Shown: piece by piece, positions 1 through 8,804 of the stretch
Layout of the letters: every line of letters starts with the position of its first letter
Position numbering within the stretch: position 1 is the first letter of the stretch
NCBI RefSeq assembly: GCF_023502395.1
Contig: NZ_JAMFMB010000015.1
Location: 50,859-114,858 of the forward strand
Direction: 5' to 3'
Length of the DNA: 64,000 nucleotides
Origin: Ruegeria spongiae
GTDB lineage: Bacteria; Pseudomonadota; Alphaproteobacteria; Rhodobacterales; Rhodobacteraceae
Notes under the pieces: generated by a model
Seen by the model: only the letters and a program-made list of their open reading frames with translations
Database searches by the model: none
Told to the model about the DNA's origin: nothing
Program-made: the position numbers and the translations under genes

Positions 1-332
1 TCACATTTCTGGCCTGGTTCTTCATGATCGACGGGATCGGGATGCCAATCATCGCCTGGCTGCGCTGGCGCAACATGGCCGATCCGCCCACGCCCGGCCC
101 GCTGATGCTGCGCGGATTCGCAGGCGGGATCGCGGCGTTTTTATCCTTTGGGTCGATCATGCTGGCCACACGGCTCGACAAGGTGGGCGAGGCGGCGGTG
201 CTGCGCGAGACATCCACCGTCTTTGCCGCGCTGATCGGCTGGCTGGTGCTGAAAGAAACGGTCGGACCGCGCCGCATCGCATTGATGAGCTTGATCGCGC
301 TGGGAGCCGTGATAGTTGAGATGGGCGGATAA
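1..332 (+). CDS. DMT (EamA) family transporter, C-terminal part
   Basis: The reading frame is open from the first bases of the window and ends at 332, so only about the last 110 residues are present. The segment has alternating hydrophobic helices and the conserved ending of EamA exporters, with ETSTVFAALIGWLVLKE followed by a final membrane helix ending in MGG. Proteins of this family are inner-membrane drug/metabolite exporters with ten helices; the substrate cannot be read from sequence. The next gene starts 16 bases downstream on the same strand and may be co-transcribed. The 5' end lies outside the window. Confidence 0.85.
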   Translation, partial: TFLAWFFMIDGIGMPIIAWLRWRNMADPPTPGPLMLRGFAGGIAAFLSFGSIMLATRLDKVGEAAVLRETSTVFAALIGWLVLKETVGPRRIALMSLIALGAVIVEMGG

Positions 333-348
333 CAGAGCAAGGCGCGAC

Positions 349-975
349 ATGACGCAGACCAAAGACATCAACCCGATTCTGAAACAGGTGCTGGAACTGG
401 GCCCGACCCTGGCCTTTTTCTTTATCTACCTGCGCATCAAGGATGACGTCTTTGTCATTGGGAACACGGAATATTCCGGCTTTATCGTCTCTGCGCTGAT
501 CTTTGTGCCGATCCTGCTGGTGGCGATGGCCATCCTGTGGATGCTCACCGGCAAGCTGAGCCGGTTGCAGATCTTTACCGCCTTCATCGTGATCTTTTTC
601 GGCGGGCTGACCGCCTATTTCAACGACAAGCGATTCTTCATGATGAAGACCACGCTTGTCTACGGCACATTCTGCGTGTTGCTGGGTATCGGGCTGCTGC
701 GCGGCAAATCCTATCTGGCCTATATCCTGAACGACATGCTGCCGATGGAGCAGGAAGGCTGGATGATCCTGACCCGCCGCCTCTGCGGCTGTTTCGCGGT
801 TCTGGCGGCGGCCAATGAATATGTCTGGCGCACCATGTCGGAAGAGGCCTGGGTCAAGATCGAAACCTTCGGCTTTCCACTGGCGCTGATGGCTTTTTTG
901 ATGATGCAATTCAGCCTGCTGCAGCGTTTCCTGATCGAACCCGACGCCGATGGCGCCGGCAAATCCGAAGACTGA
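349..975 (+). CDS. yciB: Inner membrane-spanning protein YciB / septation protein IspZ
   Basis: Protein of 208 residues with about five to six hydrophobic helices and the family features LGPTLAFFFIYLR near the N terminus, YFNDKRFFMMKTT in the middle and NEYVWR near the C terminus. YciB/IspZ is an inner-membrane protein linked to envelope integrity and septation; its molecular activity is unsettled. The ATG at 349 is chosen because the family begins MxxxKxINPxLKxxLELGP; a TTG 33 bases upstream would overlap the preceding gene. It follows a DMT exporter and precedes a Crp/Fnr regulator on the same strand. Confidence 0.9.
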   Translation: MTQTKDINPILKQVLELGPTLAFFFIYLRIKDDVFVIGNTEYSGFIVSALIFVPILLVAMAILWMLTGKLSRLQIFTAFIVIFFGGLTAYFNDKRFFMMKTTLVYGTFCVLLGIGLLRGKSYLAYILNDMLPMEQEGWMILTRRLCGCFAVLAAANEYVWRTMSEEAWVKIETFGFPLALMAFLMMQFSLLQRFLIEPDADGAGKSED

Positions 976-1049
976 CTGTTTCTGTCGCTTAGCACAGTTG
1001 AGTTTTGCGCGATTGCCCCTTAGACCGGTGGGCAAGGGAGGATCTGCGC

Positions 1050-1718
1050 ATGGTTTCACTACCCGAAGCGGGTTTTCTGGCTCAGGCATCCGATCGCCTC
1101 AAACTCATGCTCGAAGAAGAAGCGATCGAAGCGCGGCTGGGCACTGGCGACGTGCTGTTTCAGCATGGCGATACCGGCGATGCGCTTTATGTCATTCTGC
1201 AAGGCATGATGGAGGTTTCGATCCTGTCGCAGAACGGCCGCAAGCTGTCGATGGATCTGATGGGGCCTGGATCGGTTTTTGGCGAGATTGCGCTGTTTGA
1301 TCCGGGGGAACGCACCGCAACGATTACCGCAACGCAACCCTGCCGCGTGCTCAAGGTGCAGAATGCCGACGTGATGCGACAGGTGCGACGCAACCCGGAA
1401 CTGGCGGTCGACCTGACGCGGCTGGCCGGGCAGAGGATGCGCTGGATCAACATGCAATTGCACGAACAGGTCTTCCTGACCGTTCCAACCCGGCTGGCGC
1501 GCAAGTTGCTGCATCTGGCGCAACTCCAAAGCGAGGACAACTGCTCAGTCAGCCTCAGCCAGAGCGAGCTGGCCGAATATGTCGGTGCCACCCGCGAGGC
1601 GGTGTCAAAGACCATCTCGGTCTGGAAAAAACAAGGCATCATCGAAGCGACACGGGGCGGGCTGGAAATCCTCGATACCGACACGATGGAAGAACTGGCC
1701 GATCCCGAGCAGATCTGA
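1050..1718 (+). CDS. Crp/Fnr family transcriptional regulator
   Basis: Protein of 222 residues with an N-terminal cyclic-nucleotide-binding fold (residues about 15-125; GDVLFQHGDTGDALYVILQG and GSVFGEIALFDPGERTATI) and a C-terminal Crp-type winged helix (about 145-212; SQSELAEYVGATREAVSKTI). There is no N-terminal cysteine cluster, so it is not an oxygen-sensing FNR with an iron-sulfur centre; a nucleotide or other effector is more likely. The ATG at 1050 has a GGGAG ribosome site nine bases upstream. A strong terminator follows at 1861. The regulon cannot be inferred from position alone. Confidence 0.9.
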   Translation: MVSLPEAGFLAQASDRLKLMLEEEAIEARLGTGDVLFQHGDTGDALYVILQGMMEVSILSQNGRKLSMDLMGPGSVFGEIALFDPGERTATITATQPCRVLKVQNADVMRQVRRNPELAVDLTRLAGQRMRWINMQLHEQVFLTVPTRLARKLLHLAQLQSEDNCSVSLSQSELAEYVGATREAVSKTISVWKKQGIIEATRGGLEILDTDTMEELADPEQI

Positions 1719-1860
1719 ATTTCGCGAGAAAATGCAATAATATAAGCGGGTGTGTAAAAGTTCACAGACCCCGGCACGGTTGCCGTGTGACTCTATAGGC
1801 GGTTACTCGGCGGACCGGATACGATCCCAGTCGCTCGGCCCGTCCGGGTGCCAAACCCAA

Positions 1861-1896
1861 GAGCCATGCGCCCCCGCGCATGGCTCGCCTTTTTTT
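1861..1896 (+). terminator. Rho-independent terminator after the Crp/Fnr gene
   Basis: A perfect 10-base inverted repeat GAGCCATGCG / CGCATGGCTC (1861-1870 and 1877-1886) has a 6-base loop and is followed by seven T (1890-1896). It lies about 140 bases after the Crp/Fnr stop codon and points the same way. Confidence 0.85.
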
Positions 1897-1933
1897 GCCC
1901 GGGGCGATCCGGCCACCCCGCCTCTCGCGCAAC

Positions 1934-1961
1934 AAAAAACGGCCGGGCAATGCCGGCCGTT
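1934..1961 (-). terminator. Rho-independent terminator after degP
   Basis: Inverted repeat AACGGCCGG / CCGGCCGTT (1938-1946 and 1953-1961) with a 6-base loop. On the minus strand the stem is followed by a run of T (the A run at 1934-1939). It sits just past the stop of the minus-strand protease gene. With the 1861 terminator it separates two converging transcripts. Confidence 0.8.
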
Positions 1962-1981
1962 TCAGAGATATTTCAAATGGC

Positions 1982-3481
1982 TCAGCCTTCGAGGTTCAGC
2001 GCGACAAAACGCGGCTCACCGTTGCGGCGCACCAGCAGCAGCAGCGATTTGCGCCCCGCCTCCTTGGCCTCTTCGATACGGGCATCCAGATCGGCAAGCG
2101 AGGTGACCTTCTGCTGGCCCGCCTCGGTGATCACGTCACCGGCACGCAGGCCCTTTTCGAAGGCTTCCGAGCTTTCGTCGACATTTGTCACTGCAAGACC
2201 GGTCTCGTCTTCGCCCAGCCCCAGTTCCTCACGCAGAGCGTCGTTGAGCACCTGAAGCGTCAGGCCCAGCACGTCCTTCTCGCTGACGCCAGGCGCGCCG
2301 TCCTCGGTGGTTTCCTCTTCGGTTTCCTCGCGCTCGGCATCCTCGCGCCGGCCCAGCGTCACCAGAACCGTCTGGGTGCCGCCCTCGCGGAAGACAACGA
2401 CGCGCACTGCCTTGCCGACGGTGGTTTCGCCGACCTGCCGCACCAGACCGCGCGTGTCATCCACGTCGACCCCGTCAAAGCTGAGGATCACGTCACCGGC
2501 CAGCAGCCCGGCCTCTTTGGCCGGTCCCTCCGGCACATCGGTGATCAGCGCGCCCTTGGCCTCGTCCAGCCCCATCGCCTCGGCCACGTCATCGGTCACG
2601 TCCTGAATACGCACGCCCAGCCAGCCGCGGCGGGTCTCTCCGAACTCGCGCAGTTGGTCGACCACCTTGGTGACCACGTTTGAGGCCATCGAGAACCCGA
2701 TGCCGATCGAGCCGCCATTGGGGCTGAGGATCGCAGTGTTCACGCCGACCACCTCGCCATCCATGTTGAAGAGCGGGCCGCCCGAGTTGCCCCGGTTGAT
2801 CGCCGCATCGGTCTGGATATAGTCGTCATAGCTGCCGCTCAGCGCGCGGTTGCGGGCCGAAACGATCCCGGCAGACACCGAGAACCCCTGCCCCAGCGGG
2901 TTGCCCATGGCAATCACCCAATCGCCCACCTTGGCGGTGTCGCTATTGCCGAATTTGACGAATTTCAGCGGGATGTCCGCCTCGACCTTGAGCAGCGCAA
3001 TGTCGGTCTTGGGGTCGGTGCCCACCACGGTCGCTGTCAGTTCTTCGGGCTGGCCGTCACCAGGGAAGAACTCGATCACGATCTCGTCGGCGCCTTCGAT
3101 CACGTGGTTGTTGGTGACGATATAGCCATCCTCGGAAATCACGAAGCCCGAGCCCAGCGCCGAGGACCGACGTGGCCGGGGCACACCGTTTTCGCCGTCA
3201 TTGTTACGATCCTGAAATTCGCGAAAGAAATCCTCGAAGGGCGAGCCTTCGGGCACGATGCCCTGCGGGCCGGTGCGCCCTTCGACCAGCGTCGAGGTGG
3301 TGATATTGACCACCGAAGGGCTGATCCGCTGGGCCAACGGCGCCAGGCTTTCGGGCCGCGCCTGCGCAATCAGCGTCTGCGCCAGCACAAACAGCACGCT
3401 CAGCAGCGCCAGCCACATCAGGCGGGTCCTTTTGATCGTGCTGTTCTGTCTGAGTGAAACGGTACGGGCCTCGGCCTTCAC
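1982..3481 (-). CDS. Periplasmic serine endoprotease, DegP/Do (HtrA) family
   Basis: Protein of 499 residues, the usual length for the Do family. Residues 1-41 carry a basic stretch and hydrophobic signal segment ending AQTLIAQA. The S1C protease domain shows His126 (TNNHVIEG), Asp160 (KTDIALLKV) and Ser233 (GNSGGPLFN). Two PDZ domains follow (about 260-350 and 400-495) with an acidic linker between them. It degrades or refolds damaged envelope proteins in the periplasm. The start is a GTG at 3481, preceded by AAGGAG at six bases; the frame stays open upstream but without a better site. The next minus-strand genes upstream are DUF2065, hflC and hflK, the order common in proteobacteria. Confidence 0.93.
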   Translation of the reverse strand: MKAEARTVSLRQNSTIKRTRLMWLALLSVLFVLAQTLIAQARPESLAPLAQRISPSVVNITTSTLVEGRTGPQGIVPEGSPFEDFFREFQDRNNDGENGVPRPRRSSALGSGFVISEDGYIVTNNHVIEGADEIVIEFFPGDGQPEELTATVVGTDPKTDIALLKVEADIPLKFVKFGNSDTAKVGDWVIAMGNPLGQGFSVSAGIVSARNRALSGSYDDYIQTDAAINRGNSGGPLFNMDGEVVGVNTAILSPNGGSIGIGFSMASNVVTKVVDQLREFGETRRGWLGVRIQDVTDDVAEAMGLDEAKGALITDVPEGPAKEAGLLAGDVILSFDGVDVDDTRGLVRQVGETTVGKAVRVVVFREGGTQTVLVTLGRREDAEREETEEETTEDGAPGVSEKDVLGLTLQVLNDALREELGLGEDETGLAVTNVDESSEAFEKGLRAGDVITEAGQQKVTSLADLDARIEEAKEAGRKSLLLLVRRNGEPRFVALNLEG

Positions 3482-3608
3482 GGGCGCTCTCCTTGTCCTC
3501 ACGCGTTTTCCCCCTCCGGTCGTGGAACCGGTGGCTTGGGCAGTAATGTAGTCAGTTTGTGACCGCCCGCAATGTATGATCGCGCGGTTTTCATCCGATG
3601 CGACGAGA

Positions 3609-3806
3609 TCAGCCGAAACCCAGCTGATAGGCACTCCAGACCAGGATCAATCCCAGCACCATCGACAGGATGCCCACCTGTCGCCGCGCTGCATCCGGCA
3701 GCGTGCGCAGCATTTCCAACATCCGCTCGACCAGCGAGGGGGCCAATGCATAGACCAGCCCCTCGACAATCAGCACCAGCCCGAAAGCCATCAGGATCAT
3801 GGTCAT
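3609..3806 (-). CDS. DUF2065 small membrane protein (YjeT-like)
   Basis: A 65-residue protein made of two hydrophobic helices (MILMAFGLVLIVEGLVYALA and ILSMVLGLILVWSAYQLGF) joined by a short basic loop. This is the DUF2065 family, which in many proteobacteria sits directly downstream of hflC, as here. Function is not established. Two ATG codons lie six bases apart (3812 and 3806). The GAGG ribosome site is one base from the first and seven from the second, so 3806 is preferred. Confidence 0.85.
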   Translation of the reverse strand: MTMILMAFGLVLIVEGLVYALAPSLVERMLEMLRTLPDAARRQVGILSMVLGLILVWSAYQLGFG

Positions 3807-3870
3807 TCGCATACCTCATCCACAAGAGAGTGCCGCATTGTGCCGGTGATGCGTAGCGCGGCGCAATCCA

Positions 3871-3904
3871 AAATGAAAAGGGCCAACCCGTGGGTCGGCC
3901 CTTT
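3871..3904 (-). terminator. Terminator after hflC
   Basis: Hairpin with arms AAAGGGCC (3877-3884) and GGCCCTTT (3897-3904), extended by an imperfect inner stem. On the minus strand it is followed by a T-rich tail. It lies just past the hflC stop codon, so DUF2065 may be transcribed by read-through or separately. Confidence 0.7.
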
Positions 3905-3927
3905 GAGATTTGGTTTTGGCTGTCAGA

Positions 3928-4803
3928 TCACTGTCCAGCGCCGTTGGGCGATTTCAGGTAGTTGAAGAAATCCGAATCCGGGCTGAGCACCATCGAGCTG
4001 TTGCCGCCCTGGATCGCCCGGCCATAGGCCGTGAGCGAGCGGTAGAACTCGAAGAACTCCGGGTCCGCGCCATAGGCTTCGGCAAAGATCATGTTGCGTT
4101 CGGCATCGGCCTCACCGCGGATGATCTCTGCCTCGCGCTTGGCGTCCGAGACCAGTTCGACCACGGTCCGGTCGGCCTGCGCGCGCACGCGCTGCGCGGC
4201 CTCGTTACCACGGGCGCGTTCGTCGGTCGCTTCCCGTTCCCGTTCGGCGCGCATCCGGTCGAAGGTGGCCTCGAGGTTCTGGGTCGGCAGGTCGGTGGCC
4301 TTCAGGCGCACGTCGATCACCTCGACGCCCAGCGCGCGGGCCTGAGCGATAGCTGCATTCCGGATGCGCAGCATCAGCGCAGCCCGGTCCGAGCTCAGGA
4401 TATCCTTTGAGCTGACAGAGCCCAGCACTTCGCGCGTTTCGGCCCGCAGAATGCTGTCCAGACGATCCTCGGCCGTCCTGATGCCACCAACGCCAACCGC
4501 TTGCCGGAACTGTTCGACATCGGTGATCCGGTAGCGCGAGAAGGCATCCACAACCAGTCGCCGGTCATCGAGCGGTGTCACCTCAAGAGGCTGCACGTCG
4601 ATCGACAGGATACGGTCATCATAGCGCACAACTTCTTGAATCAGCGGGATTTTGAACGCCAGACCCGGTTCTTCCTTGACCGCGACTACGCGACCAAATT
4701 GCAGAACCAATGCCCGTTCACGTTCATCCACAATGAACATCGACGACAGGCCGATAACTGCTGCGATCACCAGAATCGGTATGAGAAACGTTGTTTTACG
4801 CAT
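3928..4803 (-). CDS. hflC: HflC, SPFH/band 7 protein, protease modulator
   Basis: Protein of 291 residues with one N-terminal membrane anchor (about 6-26), then a prohibitin/SPFH domain and a charged helical region rich in Arg, Glu and Ala (EREREATDERARGNEAAQR). HflC and HflK form a large membrane-embedded cage around FtsH and restrain its proteolysis; the soluble part faces the periplasm. Its ATG overlaps the hflK stop by one base (TGATG), so translation of the two is coupled. Length and motif order are normal for the family. Confidence 0.95.
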   Translation of the reverse strand: MRKTTFLIPILVIAAVIGLSSMFIVDERERALVLQFGRVVAVKEEPGLAFKIPLIQEVVRYDDRILSIDVQPLEVTPLDDRRLVVDAFSRYRITDVEQFRQAVGVGGIRTAEDRLDSILRAETREVLGSVSSKDILSSDRAALMLRIRNAAIAQARALGVEVIDVRLKATDLPTQNLEATFDRMRAEREREATDERARGNEAAQRVRAQADRTVVELVSDAKREAEIIRGEADAERNMIFAEAYGADPEFFEFYRSLTAYGRAIQGGNSSMVLSPDSDFFNYLKSPNGAGQ

Positions 4804-5945
4804 CAGTTCGCCTCCTGCTGGGTCTGATTGCGACGCAGCTCGTTGAGCGGCAGATAGGGCACAACCCCCTGCCCGCCGCCAGTACTCGAATCATCAAGGA
4901 TGATCTTGTCGACGTCTCCCAACACCTGCTCCATTCGTTCCAGATAGAGACGCTTGCGCGTCACTTCAGGCGCTTTGGCGTATTCCTTAAGAACCGCGCT
5001 GAAGCGGCTGGCTTCACCCTGGGCTTCATTGATCTGTTGGGCACGATACCCTTCGGATTCTTCCAGAAGCTGCGCGGCTTCACCGCGCGCTTCGGCCAGA
5101 ACCCGGTTGGCATAGGCGTCGGCCACATTCTGCAGCCGGTCCCGTTCCTGCGCAGCGGCCTGAACATCACGGAAAGCGTCGATCACCGAAGGCGGCGGGT
5201 CGGCCTTGTCAAAGTTCACGCGGATGATGTTGACGCCACTGCCATAGCTGTCGAGCGTCAGTTGGATCAGGTCCTTCAGCCGTTCGGCGATGACACCGCG
5301 ATCCCGGTTCAGGATCGGTGCCAGATCGGATTGCGCGATAATCTCGCGCATCGCCGATTCCGAGACCGCCTGAATCGTCTGACGCGGGTCGCGCAGGTTG
5401 AACAGGTATTGCGCCGGATCGTTGATGTTCCAGACCACCTGATAGTCGATATCGACCACGTTTTCGTCACCGGTCAGCATCAGGCCATCATTGCCACCAC
5501 GGGCACCGCCCATGGGCTCGTTCCGTTCGCTGGTGACCGGGATCACCTCGGCGGTGACAAAGGGCCAGGGCGCGAAGTTCAGGCCGGGATTGCCGATGCC
5601 CGAAAACTCGCCCAGAAACAGTTCCACCGACTGTTCTTCCGGCTTCACGGTGTAGAAACTGGCGAAAAGCCAAACGCCGATTGCCGCCAGAATACCAAGA
5701 CCGATCGTGCCTTTCGAAAACGCCGGTCCACCGGTTCCGCCCGAGCCACCGCCGCGGCGATTGTCGCCGCGACCGCCCATCAGGACGCGCAGCTGCTCCT
5801 GGCCCTTCTTCATCAACTCGTCGATCTCGGGGATCTGCGGGCCATCGCCTTCGGGCGGCTTTTGCCCGCCGCCATTGTTGCCCCGGTTTCCTCCGCCACC
5901 GGAAGAGCCTCCGCCCCCCCAGGGGCCACCGCTGTTGCCCGCCAT
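4803..5945 (-). CDS. hflK: HflK, SPFH/band 7 protein, FtsH protease activity modulator
   Basis: Protein of 380 residues. The first 70 residues are glycine- and asparagine-rich low complexity (the HflK N-terminal region, cytoplasmic). A membrane helix follows around residues 76-96 (GLGILAAIGVWLFASFY), then the SPFH domain and a long coiled region. It works with HflC in the FtsH regulatory complex. It is the first gene of the hflK-hflC pair, with a GAGGA ribosome site upstream of the ATG at 5945. Confidence 0.95.
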   Translation of the reverse strand: MAGNSGGPWGGGGSSGGGGNRGNNGGGQKPPEGDGPQIPEIDELMKKGQEQLRVLMGGRGDNRRGGGSGGTGGPAFSKGTIGLGILAAIGVWLFASFYTVKPEEQSVELFLGEFSGIGNPGLNFAPWPFVTAEVIPVTSERNEPMGGARGGNDGLMLTGDENVVDIDYQVVWNINDPAQYLFNLRDPRQTIQAVSESAMREIIAQSDLAPILNRDRGVIAERLKDLIQLTLDSYGSGVNIIRVNFDKADPPPSVIDAFRDVQAAAQERDRLQNVADAYANRVLAEARGEAAQLLEESEGYRAQQINEAQGEASRFSAVLKEYAKAPEVTRKRLYLERMEQVLGDVDKIILDDSSTGGGQGVVPYLPLNELRRNQTQQEAN

Positions 5946-6018
5946 GTGTGTTCAATCCTCGTCTGTTGTGCCGCGTTGCTGCGGCGTCAGTCTTAACCTG
6001 TGTGCGCGCCGGTGCAAA

Positions 6019-7377
6019 TCAAGCGCTGCGCACCGGTGTTCGCATGGTTACCAGTTCTTCGGCCATAACGGGATGGACCGCAACCGTGCGGTCGAAATCT
6101 TCCTTGGTCGCGCCCATCTTGACCGCGATACCGGCCATCTGGATCATCTCGCCCGCCCCGGGAGCCACGATATGACAGCCCAGCACCTTGCGGCTGGCCT
6201 TGGACACGATCAGCTTCATCATCACCCGCGCGCTGCGACCCGCAAAGGCCGATTGCATCGGCTTGAACGAAGTCGCGTAGATCTCGACCGGTTCCTGTTC
6301 GGCAGCCGCTTCCTCGCTCAGGCCGATGGTGCCCATTTCGGGCTGGGTGAAGATCGCGGTCGGGATCAGGTCATGATCCACCGGCGTTGGCTTGCCCCGG
6401 AAAACGGTATCGACAAAGGCCATCCCTTCTCGGATCGCCACCGGCGTCAGGCTCACCCGGTCGGTCACATCCCCGATCGCATAGATCGAGGGCACACCGG
6501 TCTGGCTGTATTCATCCACGACGATCTGCCCCTTGCGGCCCAGTTCGACGCCCAGCGCTTCCAGCCCGAGATCATCGGTGTTGGGCGCGCGCCCGGTGGC
6601 ATACATGACCACGTCAAAGAGGTTTTCATCGCCATTGGTGGCCTTGACCCTTATCTGGTCGCCTTCCTTGTGCATCTCAAGCACGTTGGTGCCCAGATGC
6701 ACGTCGATGCCGTTCTGGCACATCTCTTCGCTGACCAGCCCGCGCGCCTCGTCATCAAAGCCGCGCAGAATCTGCGCGCCGCGATAATACTGTGTCACAT
6801 CGACACCCAGCCCGTTCTTGATACCGGCAAACTCGCAGGCGATATAGCCGCCGCCGACGATCAGCATATTGCCGGGCAATTTCGGCAGGTGGAACACCTC
6901 GTTCGAGGTGATCGCCAGCTCCGAGCCGGGGAAGTCAGGCACCACGGGGCGGCCACCGGTGGCGATCAGGATGTGCTTGGCGCTCTTGCGGGTGCCATCG
7001 GCCAGCTCCACCGTATGCGGATCGACCAGCCGCGCGCGCTGATCGAAACTTTCGACGCCGTTGGTCTTGAGGATGTTGCGATAGATGCCTTCCAGCCGGT
7101 CCAGTTCAGCGGCCAGCTTGCCATGGAACATGTCCCAGTCGAAACCGCCCTGGCTGACATCCCAGCCATAGGCGCGCGCCTCGTCGATCATCTCGGGGTA
7201 TTCGCTGGCAAAAACCATCAGCTTTTTCGGCACGCAGCCCCGGATCACGCAGGTGCCGCCATAGCGATCCTCTTCGGCCAGCGCCACCTTGGCCCCGGTC
7301 TCGCCCGCCGCCACACGCGCCGCCCGCACGCCGCCCGAGCCGCCGCCGATGACAAAGAGATCGTAGTCAAAGCTCAT
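6019..7377 (-). CDS. gor: Glutathione-disulfide reductase
   Basis: Protein of 452 residues. The N-terminal FAD-binding GGGSGG motif is followed by the redox disulfide Cys43/Cys48 in GGTCVIRGCVPKK. An NAD(P)-binding GGGYIACEFAG segment lies mid-protein and the dimerisation domain carries the active-site His in AVHPVMAEE. It reduces oxidised glutathione with NADPH in the cytoplasm. The ATG at 7377 has GAGG about seven bases upstream. The CVPKK signature separates it from dihydrolipoamide dehydrogenase. It sits upstream of hflK on the same strand but is separated by about 70 bases. Confidence 0.95.
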   Translation of the reverse strand: MSFDYDLFVIGGGSGGVRAARVAAGETGAKVALAEEDRYGGTCVIRGCVPKKLMVFASEYPEMIDEARAYGWDVSQGGFDWDMFHGKLAAELDRLEGIYRNILKTNGVESFDQRARLVDPHTVELADGTRKSAKHILIATGGRPVVPDFPGSELAITSNEVFHLPKLPGNMLIVGGGYIACEFAGIKNGLGVDVTQYYRGAQILRGFDDEARGLVSEEMCQNGIDVHLGTNVLEMHKEGDQIRVKATNGDENLFDVVMYATGRAPNTDDLGLEALGVELGRKGQIVVDEYSQTGVPSIYAIGDVTDRVSLTPVAIREGMAFVDTVFRGKPTPVDHDLIPTAIFTQPEMGTIGLSEEAAAEQEPVEIYATSFKPMQSAFAGRSARVMMKLIVSKASRKVLGCHIVAPGAGEMIQMAGIAVKMGATKEDFDRTVAVHPVMAEELVTMRTPVRSA

Positions 7378-7414
7378 GGTTCTGCCTCATCCTTGGTCCC
7401 GCAAGGGGTGTAGC

Positions 7415-7939
7415 CTATCCCGCGCCACTGTCCAGCCCGTTCCGAGCCTTGATCTGATCCTGCCACGGTTTGTCCAGATCGGGCCAATAGGGGCGCAACG
7501 CTTCAACAAATTGCTCAGATATGTCCGAGGGCATTGATTTCAATGGCATCACAGAGCGCTTTAAACTCCCATTTTTCTTGTAGACAATGATGTTCTTGAA
7601 AGAGCGTCGACGACGCCCTTCGTAGATCTGAATGGCTTCTACTTTTTCCCAATTCAAACGAAAGGGTTTTCCAGTGCCGGTGCGCATATCTATTCCAGAG
7701 GCACCAACCGCTGCCTTCACATCGGTGAACTTTCGCACAGCTAAGTACTCTCCGGTGGCCCAAACGAGCGCGATCACGCCGCCAACACCTGTAATTGCGT
7801 TTGGATCGACCAATACGTTGTGAGCCAGCAAGAAAATTCCAACGACAAGTAGAAAGGTACCGTCCAAAACTCTCAGTACCCGCCTTAGATTAAGGCGAAA
7901 TCGGCTTTCTCTGAAAACCAGACTTGGTTCTTCGCCCAT
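7415..7939 (-). CDS. Hypothetical membrane protein, AT-richer than its neighbours
   Basis: Protein of 174 residues that I do not recognise. Two hydrophobic helices (about 24-60: LDGTFLLVVGIFLLAHNVLV and AITGVGGVIALVWATGEYLA) are followed by a soluble basic C-terminal half with beta-strand character (FKNIIVYKKNGSLKRSVMPL) that resembles the layout of small membrane proteins with a PH-like domain. Base composition and codon use are clearly more AT-rich than gor and rpiA, which flank it on the same strand; it starts three bases after the rpiA stop. This looks like an acquired gene placed in a housekeeping operon. Confidence 0.7.
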   Translation of the reverse strand: MGEEPSLVFRESRFRLNLRRVLRVLDGTFLLVVGIFLLAHNVLVDPNAITGVGGVIALVWATGEYLAVRKFTDVKAAVGASGIDMRTGTGKPFRLNWEKVEAIQIYEGRRRRSFKNIIVYKKNGSLKRSVMPLKSMPSDISEQFVEALRPYWPDLDKPWQDQIKARNGLDSGAG

Positions 7940-7941
7940 TC

Positions 7942-8730
7942 TTAATCCGCGAGATCACTGAACAGGTTCTCGGTCTCGTCCAGCTCCAGCCGGTCATGTT
8001 CAACCGTGCCTTCGTTGATGTCGCGCAGCTCGACCCGGCCGTCGCCATAGCCGATCACGACGATGTCGCAGATGTCGATGAACAGGCCATTTTCAACGAT
8101 GCCGGGGATCTGGTTGAGGGTCAGGGCCATCTGACGCGGGTTGCCGATGCGGCCCAGATGCAGGTCAAGGATGTGGTTGCCCTCATCGGTCATAAAAGGC
8201 GCGGAGCCGTTCATGCGCAGGCTCGACTGGCGGCCCAACACGTCCATCGAGACCAGCATCTCTTCGATCAGCGCCTGCGTGGTCTGCCAACCGAACGGGA
8301 TCACCTCGACCGGCAGCGGGAAGGTGCCCAGCGCCTCGACCTCTTTGCCGACATCCGCGATCACCACCATCTGGTCCGAGGCGGTCGCCACGATCTTTTC
8401 CTGCAACAGCGCGCCGCCGCCGCCCTTGATCAGGTTCTGCTCGCCATCGAATTCGTCGGCGCCATCAATGGTCAGGTCCAGCCAGCGCGCCTCGTCCAGC
8501 GAGATCACCTCGATGCCGACCTCGCGCGCCAGTTCCGCCGTGCGGGTCGAGGTGGGCACGCCGCGAAACTTCAGCCCCCGCTCGCGCACCATCTCGCCCA
8601 GGCAACGCACCAGCCACACTGCGGTCGAGCCGGTGCCCAGCCCCACGCGCATTCCGTCCTCGACAAGGTCGGCAGCGCGCTTTGCGGCAACAAATTTGGC
8701 CCGGTCAATCGGTGACATTTCTGAGATCAT
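7942..8730 (-). CDS. rpiA: Ribose-5-phosphate isomerase A
   Basis: Protein of 262 residues with the RpiA signatures GLGTGSTAVW (phosphate loop), TIDGADEFD and LIKGGGGALLQEKIVA (catalytic Asp, Glu and Lys). It interconverts ribose 5-phosphate and ribulose 5-phosphate in the pentose phosphate pathway. The ATG at 8730 is preceded by AGGGGA at a normal distance; a second ATG at 8718 is possible but has no better site. The C terminus is about 30 residues longer than in E. coli, as is common in alphaproteobacteria. Confidence 0.94.
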   Translation of the reverse strand: MISEMSPIDRAKFVAAKRAADLVEDGMRVGLGTGSTAVWLVRCLGEMVRERGLKFRGVPTSTRTAELAREVGIEVISLDEARWLDLTIDGADEFDGEQNLIKGGGGALLQEKIVATASDQMVVIADVGKEVEALGTFPLPVEVIPFGWQTTQALIEEMLVSMDVLGRQSSLRMNGSAPFMTDEGNHILDLHLGRIGNPRQMALTLNQIPGIVENGLFIDICDIVVIGYGDGRVELRDINEGTVEHDRLELDETENLFSDLAD

Positions 8731-8804
8731 GACAGCATCCCCTGGTTGGTCCCAGGGGACTTATAGGCAAGTCCCCCACCGCTTGCGAGAGGGATTCGGC
8801 GCGC

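Noticed and set aside
157..1089. Open frame of 310 codons on the minus strand across yciB
   Set aside because: Low-complexity composition and antisense to yciB and the Crp/Fnr start.
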